The notes beneath the pieces are model-generated. The model searched no databases. It was not told the DNA's origin and saw only the letters and a list, made by a program, of their open reading frames with translations. Position numbers and translations under genes: made by a program. A stretch of DNA of 64,000 bases from UBA6168 sp964423205 (GTDB taxonomy: Bacteria; Bacteroidota; Bacteroidia; Chitinophagales; Saprospiraceae), in contig CAYRDX010000013.1 of the NCBI GenBank assembly GCA_964423205.1, positions 16,177 through 80,176 on the forward strand. Direction: 5' to 3'. The first letter of the stretch is position 1, and the number at the start of each line of letters is the position of its first letter. Shown here piece after piece: positions 44,198 through 52,429 of the stretch.

Positions 44198-45361
44198 TTA
44201 TTTTGGTTCTAAAATGAATTGCAGCCAATTATCCAGATTGACCGTATTGAATTCTGCTTTCGGATAAGTTTCATTCCAGGAGGCTGGAGCTTTGCCGGTA
44301 TTTTGATTGAACTTAAACTCATAACCTGCAGGATTACCTTCGAGTTCTTCAACATAATCAATCTCAGCCCCGGTCTGCAAGCGCCAAAAAAACTGTTTGG
44401 CTCTTATTTGTCTGTTATCTAAAAATTTCGAACGTTCTATGAAAAGGAAGTTTTCCCACAAACGGCCGCCATCATCCCGCAGATTTAGAGGATTGAATTT
44501 TTCAATAAGTGCATTGCGGATCCCAAGATCTAGGAAATAAACCTTTTGTTTTTTTGAAATCTCCTTTCTTAGGTTGCGACTGTAACCGCCAACCATTTTT
44601 ATTACAAATACTTTTTCCAGCAAATCGGAATACCGTTGAACAGTTGCCGTATCGAGGCCCAGTTGCCTTCCCAATTCGTTAAAGGAAACCTCAGACCCAA
44701 TTTGAAAGGCCAACAAGCGCAATAAATCGCGCAGCTTCGCACTGTGTTTGATTCCGCCAAACTCCAAAACATCTTTATACAGGTACGCATGAGTCAACTC
44801 ACTCAGGAACGCTGATTTGTCGTCTCGGTTTTTCAATTCCAGCGTACCCGGATAGCTTCCAAATATTAGCCATTCTTCCAGGCGACTATGATAATCCAAT
44901 ACACTACTGCTACTGGCCAATTCAATTGCTGAGAATGGATGGAGTTTGAAAGTCCAGGTCCTTCCTGTAAGAGGTTCCTGTATTCTATTAGCCAGATCCA
45001 AAGAAGAGGATCCCGTTACAAATATTCGCAGTTCTGGAAAATTGTCGTGGAGGATTTTCAGGTTGATGCCAATATCCGGAATCCGTTGGGCCTCGTCAAT
45101 GAAAAGAAGATCATATCCCGATACAAAAAGACGAAGTTTATCCAAATCCCTGGAAGAGAATACGTCCGCATGTGGATTAAAATCTGCATTGACCTGAAGA
45201 ATATTCTTTTCACCAAATTTTTGAAATAACTGCTGGGCCAAAGTTGTTTTTCCCACCTGCCTTTGACCGTAGAGTATAACAATCTTGCGAGGGTAGCCGC
45301 AAAGCCTTTCCAAAAGTCTGGACTCAATTTCTCTGTTGATATAAGAATTCATGGATTGCAA
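44198..45361 (-). CDS. AAA ATPase with DUF4143 domain
   Basis: A 387-residue P-loop ATPase of the AAA_14/DUF4143 group. Walker A is GQRQVGKTT (~32-40), Walker B LLFIDEAQRIPD, sensor FVTGSSSLDL; the DUF4143 C-terminal part has a winged-helix-like segment (FNELGRQLGLDTATVQRYSDLLEKVFVI) and a nuclease-like fold (QTGAEIDYVEELEG, YEFKFN). These proteins are common, often mobile, and of unknown role. It is a solitary gene upstream of tatC on the same strand, 90 bp apart. Confidence 0.9.
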   Translation of the reverse strand: MQSMNSYINREIESRLLERLCGYPRKIVILYGQRQVGKTTLAQQLFQKFGEKNILQVNADFNPHADVFSSRDLDKLRLFVSGYDLLFIDEAQRIPDIGINLKILHDNFPELRIFVTGSSSLDLANRIQEPLTGRTWTFKLHPFSAIELASSSSVLDYHSRLEEWLIFGSYPGTLELKNRDDKSAFLSELTHAYLYKDVLEFGGIKHSAKLRDLLRLLAFQIGSEVSFNELGRQLGLDTATVQRYSDLLEKVFVIKMVGGYSRNLRKEISKKQKVYFLDLGIRNALIEKFNPLNLRDDGGRLWENFLFIERSKFLDNRQIRAKQFFWRLQTGAEIDYVEELEGNPAGYEFKFNQNTGKAPASWNETYPKAEFNTVNLDNWLQFILEPK

Positions 45362-45580
45362 TCAATAAATTTGGGCGAATTTATGGAATTGAATCGTTAA
45401 ATAGGCGGGAATTTATGGAATAGGACGTATAGGGTGGCGATTATGAGCGTCTTATCACAGTGTCAGTTTCATAGCCCCGCTCAGGAATTTCCTCCATTCC
45501 TGCCGATTTTCTACCTTCCGGCCCTGAAAAGTTCAACACCTCTAAAAATTGAATTGGAATCTGTCATTTCTAAAATCATT

Positions 45581-47863
45581 ATGAAAAACTCACTCATTCC
45601 AGCCAGACTTATTATACAGCATGCACGGTTAGTTCTGAACCTCATGCCAGGTGCTTTTGCCCTATTCTTTTTCGCCTCCTGCGGTTTGAACCAGGTTAAA
45701 CTTTCGGAGGGGATGGTAATCGCTAAATCGGTTACCATTAAACAAGATACTTTCCGGATAAATGGAAGTGACAGTTTGAATAAACCCGTCATTATCATAG
45801 AAGGAGATGGTTTAACAGTTGACTTCAATGGTGCTGTGCTGATTGGCTCAAATGATCAATACCTGCCCAACGAATTCTATGGGACGGCCATTTTGATAAA
45901 GGGTAAAAACATTACCCTGAAAAACGCCATCATCAGAGGGTACAAAGTTGCCGTGATGGCAGAGGGCGTTGATGAATTAAGCATTCTGGACAGCGACTTC
46001 AGTTACAACTGGCGACCCAAACTAAAAAGCCGTCGCGAAAAAGAGGATTTCTCTGACTGGCTGAGTTATCACAACAATGAAAACGACGAATGGCTGAGGT
46101 ATGGCGCGGCCATTTACCTTAAGAACTGCAATAAGGCTCAGGTAAAAGGAGTAACCGTAAAACAAGGCATGAATGGACTGATGATGACAGGTTGCAATGA
46201 CGGCCTGTTTTACAACAACAATATCAGTTTCAATTCAGGAGTCGGCATTGGAATGTATCGCAGCAGCCGCAACAAAATCATGCACAACAAGCTCGACTGG
46301 AATGTGCGCGGTTATTCTCACGGTTTTTATCAAAGGGGACAGGACTCGGCTGCCATCCTGGTGTATGAGCAGAGCAATGAAAACACTTTTGCCTACAACT
46401 CTGCGACCCATTCCGGCGACGGTTTCTTTTTGTGGGCGGGTCAGTCAACAATGGACACTGGTGAGGGTGGTTGCAACGACAACCTGTTGTACCGAAACAA
46501 CTTCTCCTATGCGCCCACCAATGGCATAGAAGTTACTTTCAGCAGGAATAAGATTGTGGACAATATCATGGATGAATGCACTTATGGAATTTGGGGTGGA
46601 TACAGCTACGAAACGCTCATATTGGGTAACCAAATTAAAAATTCCAGGTACGGTCTCGCCATCGAACACGGTCAGCAAAACACCATCTACGGAAATGAAT
46701 TTCACAATGACTCTACCGGAATAAGACTTTGGTCCAGGGAAAGCCAACCCGCCGACTGGGGATATGCACAAAAAAGGGATGTGCAAAGCCGTGATTATAA
46801 TATTGGAAGGAATCTGTTCAATGGCGTGAAGAACCCGCTGAGAATTAGCGGCACATCAAAAGTGGCTATCAATGATGACAACCGTTTTGAAAATTTTGAA
46901 AAGCTGTTGATAGAAGACAGGCCCAACCAGGAATTCTTTTTTGTCAAAAATGATGTATTGAGTGACGAAGGATGGGAAGCAGCAGAGTCTTTTAAGAGCA
47001 TGAACAGAGTCGGCCCGAATAGCTCTGAATTCAGCATCCCTATGGAAGAAATTAAAAAATACGGGGTGGAGCGCTTGCCTGATGGCATGGAAACGGCGCT
47101 TCTTAAAGACCACCCACAGGGAAGGCAGTATATTCTGATGAACGAATGGGGACCTTACGATTTTTCTTATCCCGGCATCTGGCTGCAAAATATTGAAGAT
47201 GACACCTACACTTTTCTCCTGCTGGGACCTGCCAACGGTCAGTGGAAAGCCAACAGTGCCATGGGCTTTTCAAATCTTAGCGAATATGTCGGTACTTTTC
47301 CCGCTACCATCACAGCTAAACGAAAACCTGGAGTTGAATTGCTGACGGTTGACATGGAATTCAATGGAGAACCTTTCACCGACCAGTTCGGGCGGACTTT
47401 GGGTGGCAAGGAGCCCTATTACTTCTTTTTTTCCAGGTTTGAAAAGGAGCTGAAATGGCAGGTAAAATTCTACAATTACGATGATGCTTCCGACCCCATT
47501 ATGCATTACGACGTTTTTACGGATTTGGAGAAAAAAGCTCCAGCTTATTCCATGACTTCAAAAGACCTGAATTACGGCTGGTGGGGTAGCCCCGGACAAG
47601 GGGTGAATGCAGACAAGTTTGCCACTTTTGCAGAGAGTACTTTCACAGTTTTGCAGGAAAGCCTTGTATTAAGGGTAACTTCCGATGACGGTATGAAGCT
47701 TTACCTCAATGGTATTCAACGAATGTCCAACTGGTCGGTTCATGAGCCAGAAACGAATGTGCTGAAAATAACCCTGCCCTTAGGTGAAAACCACATTAAA
47801 ATCATTCATTTTGACAAAAGTGGCTTTGCAACCCTGCAGTTTGTTCTCGAACCGATTTTATAA
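45581..47863 (+). CDS. Right-handed beta-helix lipoprotein with C-terminal PA14-like domain
   Basis: From ATG 45581 it has 760 residues. It has an N-terminal membrane segment with a lipobox-like FFFASC (Cys ~34). Residues ~60-430 are a parallel beta-helix (NosD/pectate-lyase-like) with many short Asn-rich rungs: NKIMHNKLDWN, NDNLLYRNNFSY, NKIVDNIMDE, NTIYGNEFHND. The C-terminal ~120 residues (LVLRVTSDDGMKLYLNGIQRMSNWSVHEPE) resemble a PA14 carbohydrate-binding domain. It is likely a surface-anchored polysaccharide-binding or -degrading protein. No catalytic residues could be assigned. Confidence 0.82.
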   Translation: MKNSLIPARLIIQHARLVLNLMPGAFALFFFASCGLNQVKLSEGMVIAKSVTIKQDTFRINGSDSLNKPVIIIEGDGLTVDFNGAVLIGSNDQYLPNEFYGTAILIKGKNITLKNAIIRGYKVAVMAEGVDELSILDSDFSYNWRPKLKSRREKEDFSDWLSYHNNENDEWLRYGAAIYLKNCNKAQVKGVTVKQGMNGLMMTGCNDGLFYNNNISFNSGVGIGMYRSSRNKIMHNKLDWNVRGYSHGFYQRGQDSAAILVYEQSNENTFAYNSATHSGDGFFLWAGQSTMDTGEGGCNDNLLYRNNFSYAPTNGIEVTFSRNKIVDNIMDECTYGIWGGYSYETLILGNQIKNSRYGLAIEHGQQNTIYGNEFHNDSTGIRLWSRESQPADWGYAQKRDVQSRDYNIGRNLFNGVKNPLRISGTSKVAINDDNRFENFEKLLIEDRPNQEFFFVKNDVLSDEGWEAAESFKSMNRVGPNSSEFSIPMEEIKKYGVERLPDGMETALLKDHPQGRQYILMNEWGPYDFSYPGIWLQNIEDDTYTFLLLGPANGQWKANSAMGFSNLSEYVGTFPATITAKRKPGVELLTVDMEFNGEPFTDQFGRTLGGKEPYYFFFSRFEKELKWQVKFYNYDDASDPIMHYDVFTDLEKKAPAYSMTSKDLNYGWWGSPGQGVNADKFATFAESTFTVLQESLVLRVTSDDGMKLYLNGIQRMSNWSVHEPETNVLKITLPLGENHIKIIHFDKSGFATLQFVLEPIL

Positions 47864-47872
47864 GCCAGCTGA

Positions 47873-48238
47873 CTATTCAGCAGAATGCAAGGCTAGCCTG
47901 TTGCCCTCTGAGTCTTCAAACAGGGCCATGTAGCCGTATTCGGGTGAAATCTGTTTTTTTGGTTGTATAATTTTTCCCCCGGCTTTTTCAATGCGGCCTT
48001 GTACTTCACTTAAGTCAGGATTGGCATCCAGATATACTATTGTGCCATTGGAACCTGGTTTGTACCATGCTCCGCAACAGATAGCGGCTCCAACATTTTT
48101 GTGAGGGAAAATGCCCATTTTAAAGCCACCAAAGTCAATGGCCTCAATCTTCATGTCGAATATTTGCTCATAAAATTCTTTGGCGCGCCCGAAATCACTA
48201 ACTGCGATTTCAAACCATTGTGTCCATGATCTTTCCAT
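47873..48238 (-). CDS. VOC (glyoxalase/bleomycin-resistance) family protein
   Basis: 121 residues with the paired beta-alpha-beta modules of the vicinal-oxygen-chelate fold: WTQWFEIAVSDFGRAKEFYEQIFDMKIE at the start and AGGKIIQPKKQISPEYGYMALFEDSEGNRLALHS at the end. The substrate is unknown; many such small proteins are of uncertain function. It is convergent with the beta-helix lipoprotein (9 bp between stops). Confidence 0.88.
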   Translation of the reverse strand: MERSWTQWFEIAVSDFGRAKEFYEQIFDMKIEAIDFGGFKMGIFPHKNVGAAICCGAWYKPGSNGTIVYLDANPDLSEVQGRIEKAGGKIIQPKKQISPEYGYMALFEDSEGNRLALHSAE

Positions 48239-48359
48239 TTTGAAATTATTGCGAAAGGTGAAAAATTTGAATACTCCGGTAAACGGGGCTGAAATTTACG
48301 GTTAAGTAATGAGTCAAAAATAAAGTAGCCAAATGTTTTCTTAACCATTTGAAAATCAG

Positions 48360-48466
48360 TTGGCTGTTGGCTTTTGGCTGTTGGCTTTTGGCGGCTGGCA
48401 GTTGGCGGTTGGTTATTTTCCAATTTCCAATTTCCTTTTGCCTTTTGCCTTTTTACTTTTGCCTTC
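48360..48466. repeat. 7-bp periodic repeat array
   Basis: Eight consecutive heptads of type TTGGCTG/TTGGCTT/TTGGCGG (48360-48415), 2 bases, then seven heptads TTCCAAT, TTCCTTT, TGCCTTT, TTACTTT (48418-48466). The same TTGGCTN heptads occur in the riboswitch P3 loop at 30125-30152. Confidence 0.88.
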
Positions 48467-48491
48467 TTACTAATTTGGCAGGATTCAAAAT

Positions 48492-48518
48492 AAAAAAGCC
48501 CGGTGAAAAATCCACCGG
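48492..48518 (-). terminator. Terminator of tRNA-Gln
   Basis: On the minus strand TCCGGTGGA, a short T-rich loop, TCACCGG GC and TTTTTT: a classic intrinsic terminator 10 bases after the tRNA 3' end. Confidence 0.85.
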
Positions 48519-48527
48519 ACCTCTGTG

Positions 48528-48598
48528 TTGGCTCACTAGGACTCGAACCTAGACAGACAGAACCAAAATCTGTAGTGCTGCCATTACACCATGAGCCA
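48528..48598 (-). tRNA. tRNA-Gln (anticodon TTG)
   Basis: The minus strand folds as a 71-base cloverleaf: acceptor TGGCTCA/TGAGCCA, D arm with GGTGTAATGGCAGCAC, anticodon stem ACAGA/TCTGT with loop TTTTGGT (anticodon TTG), T arm CTAGG TTCGAGT CCTAG, discriminator A. The 3' CCA is not encoded. Confidence 0.96.
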
Positions 48599-48623
48599 AT
48601 CATGGCTTTTTTAAAAAGCGTGG

Positions 48624-48631
48624 CAAAGGTA
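48624..48631 (-). promoter_or_regulatory. -7 box of tRNA-Gln promoter
   Basis: TACCTTTG on the minus strand, 25 bases upstream of the mature tRNA 5' end. The -33 element is not clear. Confidence 0.6.
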
Positions 48632-48692
48632 AAATGTTTTTGATTTTTATGTTAAAGTCAAAAAAGATTTTTTCTAAAGCTTGACCCAAAAC

Positions 48693-49535
48693 CTATGCCG
48701 CCGCACGCATTTCGCCCTTGAGTTTCAAAAACAATGCCTCATCATTCAGGATATCGTAGAGCCATTCGTGGTATTCCGGAAAATCAGGCAGATTATTATG
48801 GCCGGCATTTTCCACAGGGATGATTTTTACTTTATCGGGAGCCTCCTCCTCCAATTTTAAACTTTGGCTGAATGGAATAAGCCGGTCCTTGTTGCCATGC
48901 AGGATGAATACCGGACAGGAAATTTTGCGCAAAAACTGGAAGGTGCGGATTTTGTATTTCAATAGCCACTTCAAAGGCAGTATGAATCCGTAGCGCTTCA
49001 CCTGGTAAATAAAACTGTAATAGGGTGAATCGAGAATGAGCATTTTGGGCTTGTTCCACGAAGCTATACGTGCAGCAATTCCAGAACCCAATGACCGACC
49101 ATAAATGACTATCTTTTCTTCGCTGTAGCGCTCTTTCAGCCATTGGTAGATGTGCTGAGCATCATTGAAAAGGATGGATTCTGTTCGTGGTCCGGAACTT
49201 TTACCCATTCCCCTGTAGTCCACCATAAAGAAGTCATAACCCTTGCTCACGAAATCCTTAGCAAATTTTCCCCAGCCTTTTACGCTGCGTGAGTTGCCCT
49301 TTAAGTAGTAAACAACACCCCTCGCATTGGGAACTTTAAAATGAAGCCCGTTGATATAACCACCGTCCTCCATTTCGAAATGAACCTCGTCAAAAGGAAA
49401 TGGGTACTTATATTGGAAAGACTTTGGTAGGATTTCCGGCCGGAAGAAGTATAAGTCCTGGGTCACGAAAAATACTGACGCCAGGGCGGCATAAATTATA
49501 GCTGTTGTCGTCAGTATGGAAATCCAGTCCGCCAT
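48693..49535 (-). CDS. Alpha/beta hydrolase, membrane-anchored (BEM46/YfhR-like)
   Basis: 280 residues: an N-terminal membrane anchor (ISILTTTAIIYAALASVFFV), then an alpha/beta-hydrolase fold. The oxyanion and nucleophile motif is IVIYGRSLGSGIAARIA (Ser ~149), with Asp in LHGNKDRLIP and His in ENAGHNNLPD. The order and anchor match the BEM46/YfhR group of serine hydrolases, whose natural substrates are mostly unknown. A monocistronic gene 95 bases upstream of tRNA-Gln on the same strand. Confidence 0.9.
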   Translation of the reverse strand: MADWISILTTTAIIYAALASVFFVTQDLYFFRPEILPKSFQYKYPFPFDEVHFEMEDGGYINGLHFKVPNARGVVYYLKGNSRSVKGWGKFAKDFVSKGYDFFMVDYRGMGKSSGPRTESILFNDAQHIYQWLKERYSEEKIVIYGRSLGSGIAARIASWNKPKMLILDSPYYSFIYQVKRYGFILPLKWLLKYKIRTFQFLRKISCPVFILHGNKDRLIPFSQSLKLEEEAPDKVKIIPVENAGHNNLPDFPEYHEWLYDILNDEALFLKLKGEMRAAA

Positions 49536-49655
49536 ATTTTAGGTTAGTTATCAGAATTCAAACTTACACAATGAATTGGCAGTCAACAAATTTAAAAAGA
49601 CTCTGCTTTCTGAGAAAATTCCTTTTATGAATGATATAGCCAATTTAAAACGGAA

Positions 49656-49688
49656 ACTCCCGCAAATCCAACCAGAACTTGCGGGAGT
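49656..49688. terminator. Perfect hairpin in the nfu downstream region
   Basis: ACTCCCGCAA pairs perfectly with TTGCGGGAGT across a 13-base loop. No long T-run on either strand, but it lies ~260 bp beyond the nfu stop and ~120 bp upstream of the hydrolase start, so it could end nfu transcription. Confidence 0.45.
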
Positions 49689-49726
49689 AATTTCTAAATT
49701 TTCCATTCCTCCGCTTCTATCAGTTT

Positions 49727-49800
49727 TTAACCACGGAGTCTTTAACCACTGAGGCACTGAGGGCACGAAGTTTCACGAGGCTCTCAATGTGTTTTCTTGT
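49727..49800. repeat. CCACGGAG-type interspersed repeat, partial
   Basis: TAACCACGGAGTCTTTAACC, ACTGAGGCACTGAGGGCACG, AAGTTTCACGAGG and CTCTCAATGTG: a degenerate copy of the repeat at 27070-27159. Confidence 0.65.
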
Positions 49801-49864
49801 GCTCTCGTTCGTTTGTAAACAGCCATAATGGAATTGATATAGCCCTTTCCCAAAACAACATTCA

Positions 49865-49880
49865 CCCCGGGTACTCGGGG
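49865..49880. repeat. Dispersed short palindrome, copy 7
   Basis: CCCCGGGTACTCGGGG, one mismatched pair, flanked by A and T that also pair. It is followed at once by a CAAAC array, as at 12542. Confidence 0.8.
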
Positions 49881-49883
49881 TAA

Positions 49884-49948
49884 ACCCCTTAAATCACATC
49901 AAACCACATCAAACTATTCAAACCACTTCAAACCAAATCAAACCAAGT
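49884..49948. repeat. CAAAC array abutting the nfu stop codon
   Basis: Six CAAAC motifs at 9-11 bp spacing (CAAACCACAT, CAAACTATT, CAAACCACTT, CAAACCAAAT, CAAACCAAGTT). It ends at the base before the nfu stop codon. Confidence 0.85.
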
Positions 49949-50557
49949 TCACCCCATTTCCTGCACCACATCCTGTACTTCTGGAACCATCCTCTTTAAC
50001 ATGCCTTCGATGCCAGCCTTTAGTGTCACTGTAGCAGAGGGGCAACCACTGCAGGATCCTTGCATAAGGACGTACACTGTGCCTTTTTCATAACGCTTGA
50101 ATTCAATGTTACCACCATCCATTTCAACTGCTGGTTTAACATAGGTGTCGATCAAGTCCTTGATTCGCCTGGCTGTTTCACCATCTTCACCAGTAAACTG
50201 AGCTTCCTCTCGTTCGGCTTCTATTTTTTTCATTTCCTCTTCGAAACCATCCTGTAAAATGACTCCACCCTCTTCAACATGTTTCTTAATCAGCTCTTTT
50301 AACTTGAACATGATGTCCGTCCATTCAAGCATCTGCGATTTTGAAATAGTGACGTAATTGTTGCTGATGTAAACATTTTCTACAAAAGGTTGCTCAAAAA
50401 GCAGGGAAGCCAAAGGCGACCATTTTGCAGCAGTTTCGTTATCGCGGAATTCAGCAGTCCCCCGGTACAATATTCTGTTGGTTACAAACTTAAGTGAATC
50501 CGGGTTTGGAGTTTGCTCAGTGTAGAGCATAACAGGACTATTGGTTGTCGTACTCAT
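49949..50557 (-). CDS. Nfu-type Fe-S cluster carrier (NifU family)
   Basis: 202 residues. The N-terminal ~90 residues are the Nfu_N scaffold domain (YTEQTPNPDSLKFVTNRILY, WSPLASLLFEQPFVENVYISNNYVTISK). The C-terminal NifU domain has the conserved cluster-binding CxxC (MQGSCSGCPSATVTLKAGIEGML). It should receive and deliver 4Fe-4S clusters to target proteins in the cytosol. It lies upstream of no suf genes here. IspG/IspH are not needed since the mevalonate route is next door. Confidence 0.93.
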   Translation of the reverse strand: MSTTTNSPVMLYTEQTPNPDSLKFVTNRILYRGTAEFRDNETAAKWSPLASLLFEQPFVENVYISNNYVTISKSQMLEWTDIMFKLKELIKKHVEEGGVILQDGFEEEMKKIEAEREEAQFTGEDGETARRIKDLIDTYVKPAVEMDGGNIEFKRYEKGTVYVLMQGSCSGCPSATVTLKAGIEGMLKRMVPEVQDVVQEMG

Positions 50558-50645
50558 ATTTTAAAAGATAGTTTAGTCTCAAATAATTTTGTGGCAGCAA
50601 AAGTAACAACTTAACCCTTGAGTAGTTCGAAGGTTAAGCATCTTA

Positions 50646-51461
50646 TCACCCATACAGTTCATAACGCACTTGAGTGCGGTCATATCTCAACTTCAGTACC
50701 AGATTGGCAACTGCTTCATCAATCATCTTAGACCAACCACAGATATAGAAAACTACATCCGGTCGTACTTTTGAGTAGCGTTCTATGTATATCTGATGAA
50801 TATACCCGCTTCTGATTTCGGCCGTATTCCATTTTGGAAACTCCATTTCACGTGATAGCGCAACTGAATATCTGAAACCTGGCAATTCAGTAACCATCTT
50901 TTCAAATTCATCTTTATACAAAATCCCATTAGCATAGCGAGTCCCAAAAATGAGGTGAATATCTCGGTGTGCCTGCCCCTTGTTTAATACATCCAGCAGC
51001 ATGCTTCTGAAAGGTGCAACTCCAGTTCCCGTGCATAGAAGCACAAGATCTTTTTCAATTGTTTCCGGAAGGGTAAAAGTGCCATCAGGACCTTTAAACC
51101 TCAGAATGCTCCCCTCCGTTACCTCATTAAAAAGGTAATTGGATGCGATACCTCCTTCGAGATTCACAATGCAAAATTCCAGTACATTGCCACCGTTAGG
51201 TGCATTGGCAATGGAATAACTTCGCCACCTCTGAAGCCTCTTCTCTCCCAAAGGTAAATCCATGGTGACAAACTGCCCGGCTTTGAAGGAGAATTGCTCC
51301 AATTCAGGAATCTCCACCCAAAATCTCTTTGTATTAGGGGATGCCTGCTCTATCCTGATAACCTTACTGTCGTACCATTTTGGCATTGCTATTCGTTGTT
51401 CGTTGGGAATTGTCTGTTGATCGTTTTGTAAAAATCCAAATAACAGCCCAAGGAGCTCCAC
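50646..51461 (-). CDS. Ferredoxin-NADP+ reductase-like FAD/NAD(P) oxidoreductase
   Basis: An FNR-family flavoprotein: FAD-binding beta-barrel with RWRSYSIANAPNGGNVLEFCI (RxYS motif) and NAD(P)-binding part with LVLLCTGTGVAPFRSMLLDVL and VVFYICGWSKMIDEAV. It probably transfers electrons between NAD(P)H and a ferredoxin or other carrier. The probable start is the internal Met at 51386 (MPKWYDSKVIRIEQASPNTKRFW), giving 246 residues. It is the last gene of the mevalonate operon, 8 bp behind the GHMP kinase. Confidence 0.88.
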   Translation of the reverse strand: MELLGLLFGFLQNDQQTIPNEQRIAMPKWYDSKVIRIEQASPNTKRFWVEIPELEQFSFKAGQFVTMDLPLGEKRLQRWRSYSIANAPNGGNVLEFCIVNLEGGIASNYLFNEVTEGSILRFKGPDGTFTLPETIEKDLVLLCTGTGVAPFRSMLLDVLNKGQAHRDIHLIFGTRYANGILYKDEFEKMVTELPGFRYSVALSREMEFPKWNTAEIRSGYIHQIYIERYSKVRPDVVFYICGWSKMIDEAVANLVLKLRYDRTQVRYELYG

Positions 51462-51469
51462 AATTAACT

Positions 51470-52429
51470 TTAGTCGTAATAAACCATATCTCTGAATGGG
51501 ATGAACACTTGGTAACCCTTTTCGTTGAAATAACGTTTGGTGTGGTTCTCAGATTCCTGACTGGTCACCAATATAAAATCTCCTCCCCAGGCACCTAAAG
51601 ATTTTACCTCACCCCAATAGTCCGGGAAATACAATTGCCTGGCACGTGGCAAATCGAGATATTTTGCAATGATTGTCTCGTGCCTTGCAATAACCGTGTT
51701 GAATTCTTCGAAGGTGGAAGCCTCCATCATCCTGATGGTCAGTTCACTAATTTTATCAATCAACTTCAGGTTTTCAGAGCCTTGACCGCGGTATCGCCCA
51801 ATCCCTTCCCTGCTGTTTTGCTTTTTGCCCAGATAAACAAAATAAAGATGCTGGTGAAAAGTCGGAGTAAACATGCATTCCGAAATTGTTGGAACCTTAT
51901 CTAAAATCTGATACAGAAGGGGGCCGCCAGCTTGGGCACAGGCAATATCATATCCTGAGCCGCCAAATGTTTGAAATTGCAACTTGAATGGATTGACACC
52001 CGCCCACTGCGCGATCAGGGATACCAATGTTGAGCTGGTTCCAAGACCCCATTCTTTAGGGAAATCCAATTGGGTTGTTGCCTGAATTTCAAAACCTGAA
52101 TAATTGGGAAGCTGGGCAGTTGGCTTCAGAAACCTGGGATTTTCTTTCCTGCAAAAGGAGATTAATTCCAGGAGTTTGTTGGAAATCTGTGAATCGGAGC
52201 TGTGCTGGACATCCAGAGCTTCTAAATCAAAACAGGCTTCGAACCAAACTGATTCATCGTGGTCCAGAGCCCTCCATTTGAGAATAGAATTCTTACCGAT
52301 AGATGGACTTGTCGCTATATCCAGAGATTGTCCGTAATTAACCGGTATAGCCAATGCCTTTGCACCGTCGAGCACAAAGTATTCGCCGCTTAGCAGTAGC
52401 TTCCCGTTGGCAAAAAAAGAGCCAGTCAT
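51470..52429 (-). CDS. GHMP kinase of the mevalonate pathway
   Basis: A 319-residue GHMP-superfamily kinase: motif 1 FFANGKLLLSGEYFVLDGAKALAIP, motif 2 PKEWGLGTSSTLVSLIAQW (the ATP-binding PxxxGLGSSxx loop) and GGSGYDIACAQAGGPLLY. By context, with HMG-CoA reductase and IPP isomerase, it should be mevalonate kinase or phosphomevalonate kinase; the sequence alone does not decide which. Its start overlaps the end of HMG-CoA reductase by 4 bases, so translation is coupled. The other kinase and the decarboxylase are not in this window. Confidence 0.88.
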   Translation of the reverse strand: MTGSFFANGKLLLSGEYFVLDGAKALAIPVNYGQSLDIATSPSIGKNSILKWRALDHDESVWFEACFDLEALDVQHSSDSQISNKLLELISFCRKENPRFLKPTAQLPNYSGFEIQATTQLDFPKEWGLGTSSTLVSLIAQWAGVNPFKLQFQTFGGSGYDIACAQAGGPLLYQILDKVPTISECMFTPTFHQHLYFVYLGKKQNSREGIGRYRGQGSENLKLIDKISELTIRMMEASTFEEFNTVIARHETIIAKYLDLPRARQLYFPDYWGEVKSLGAWGGDFILVTSQESENHTKRYFNEKGYQVFIPFRDMVYYD

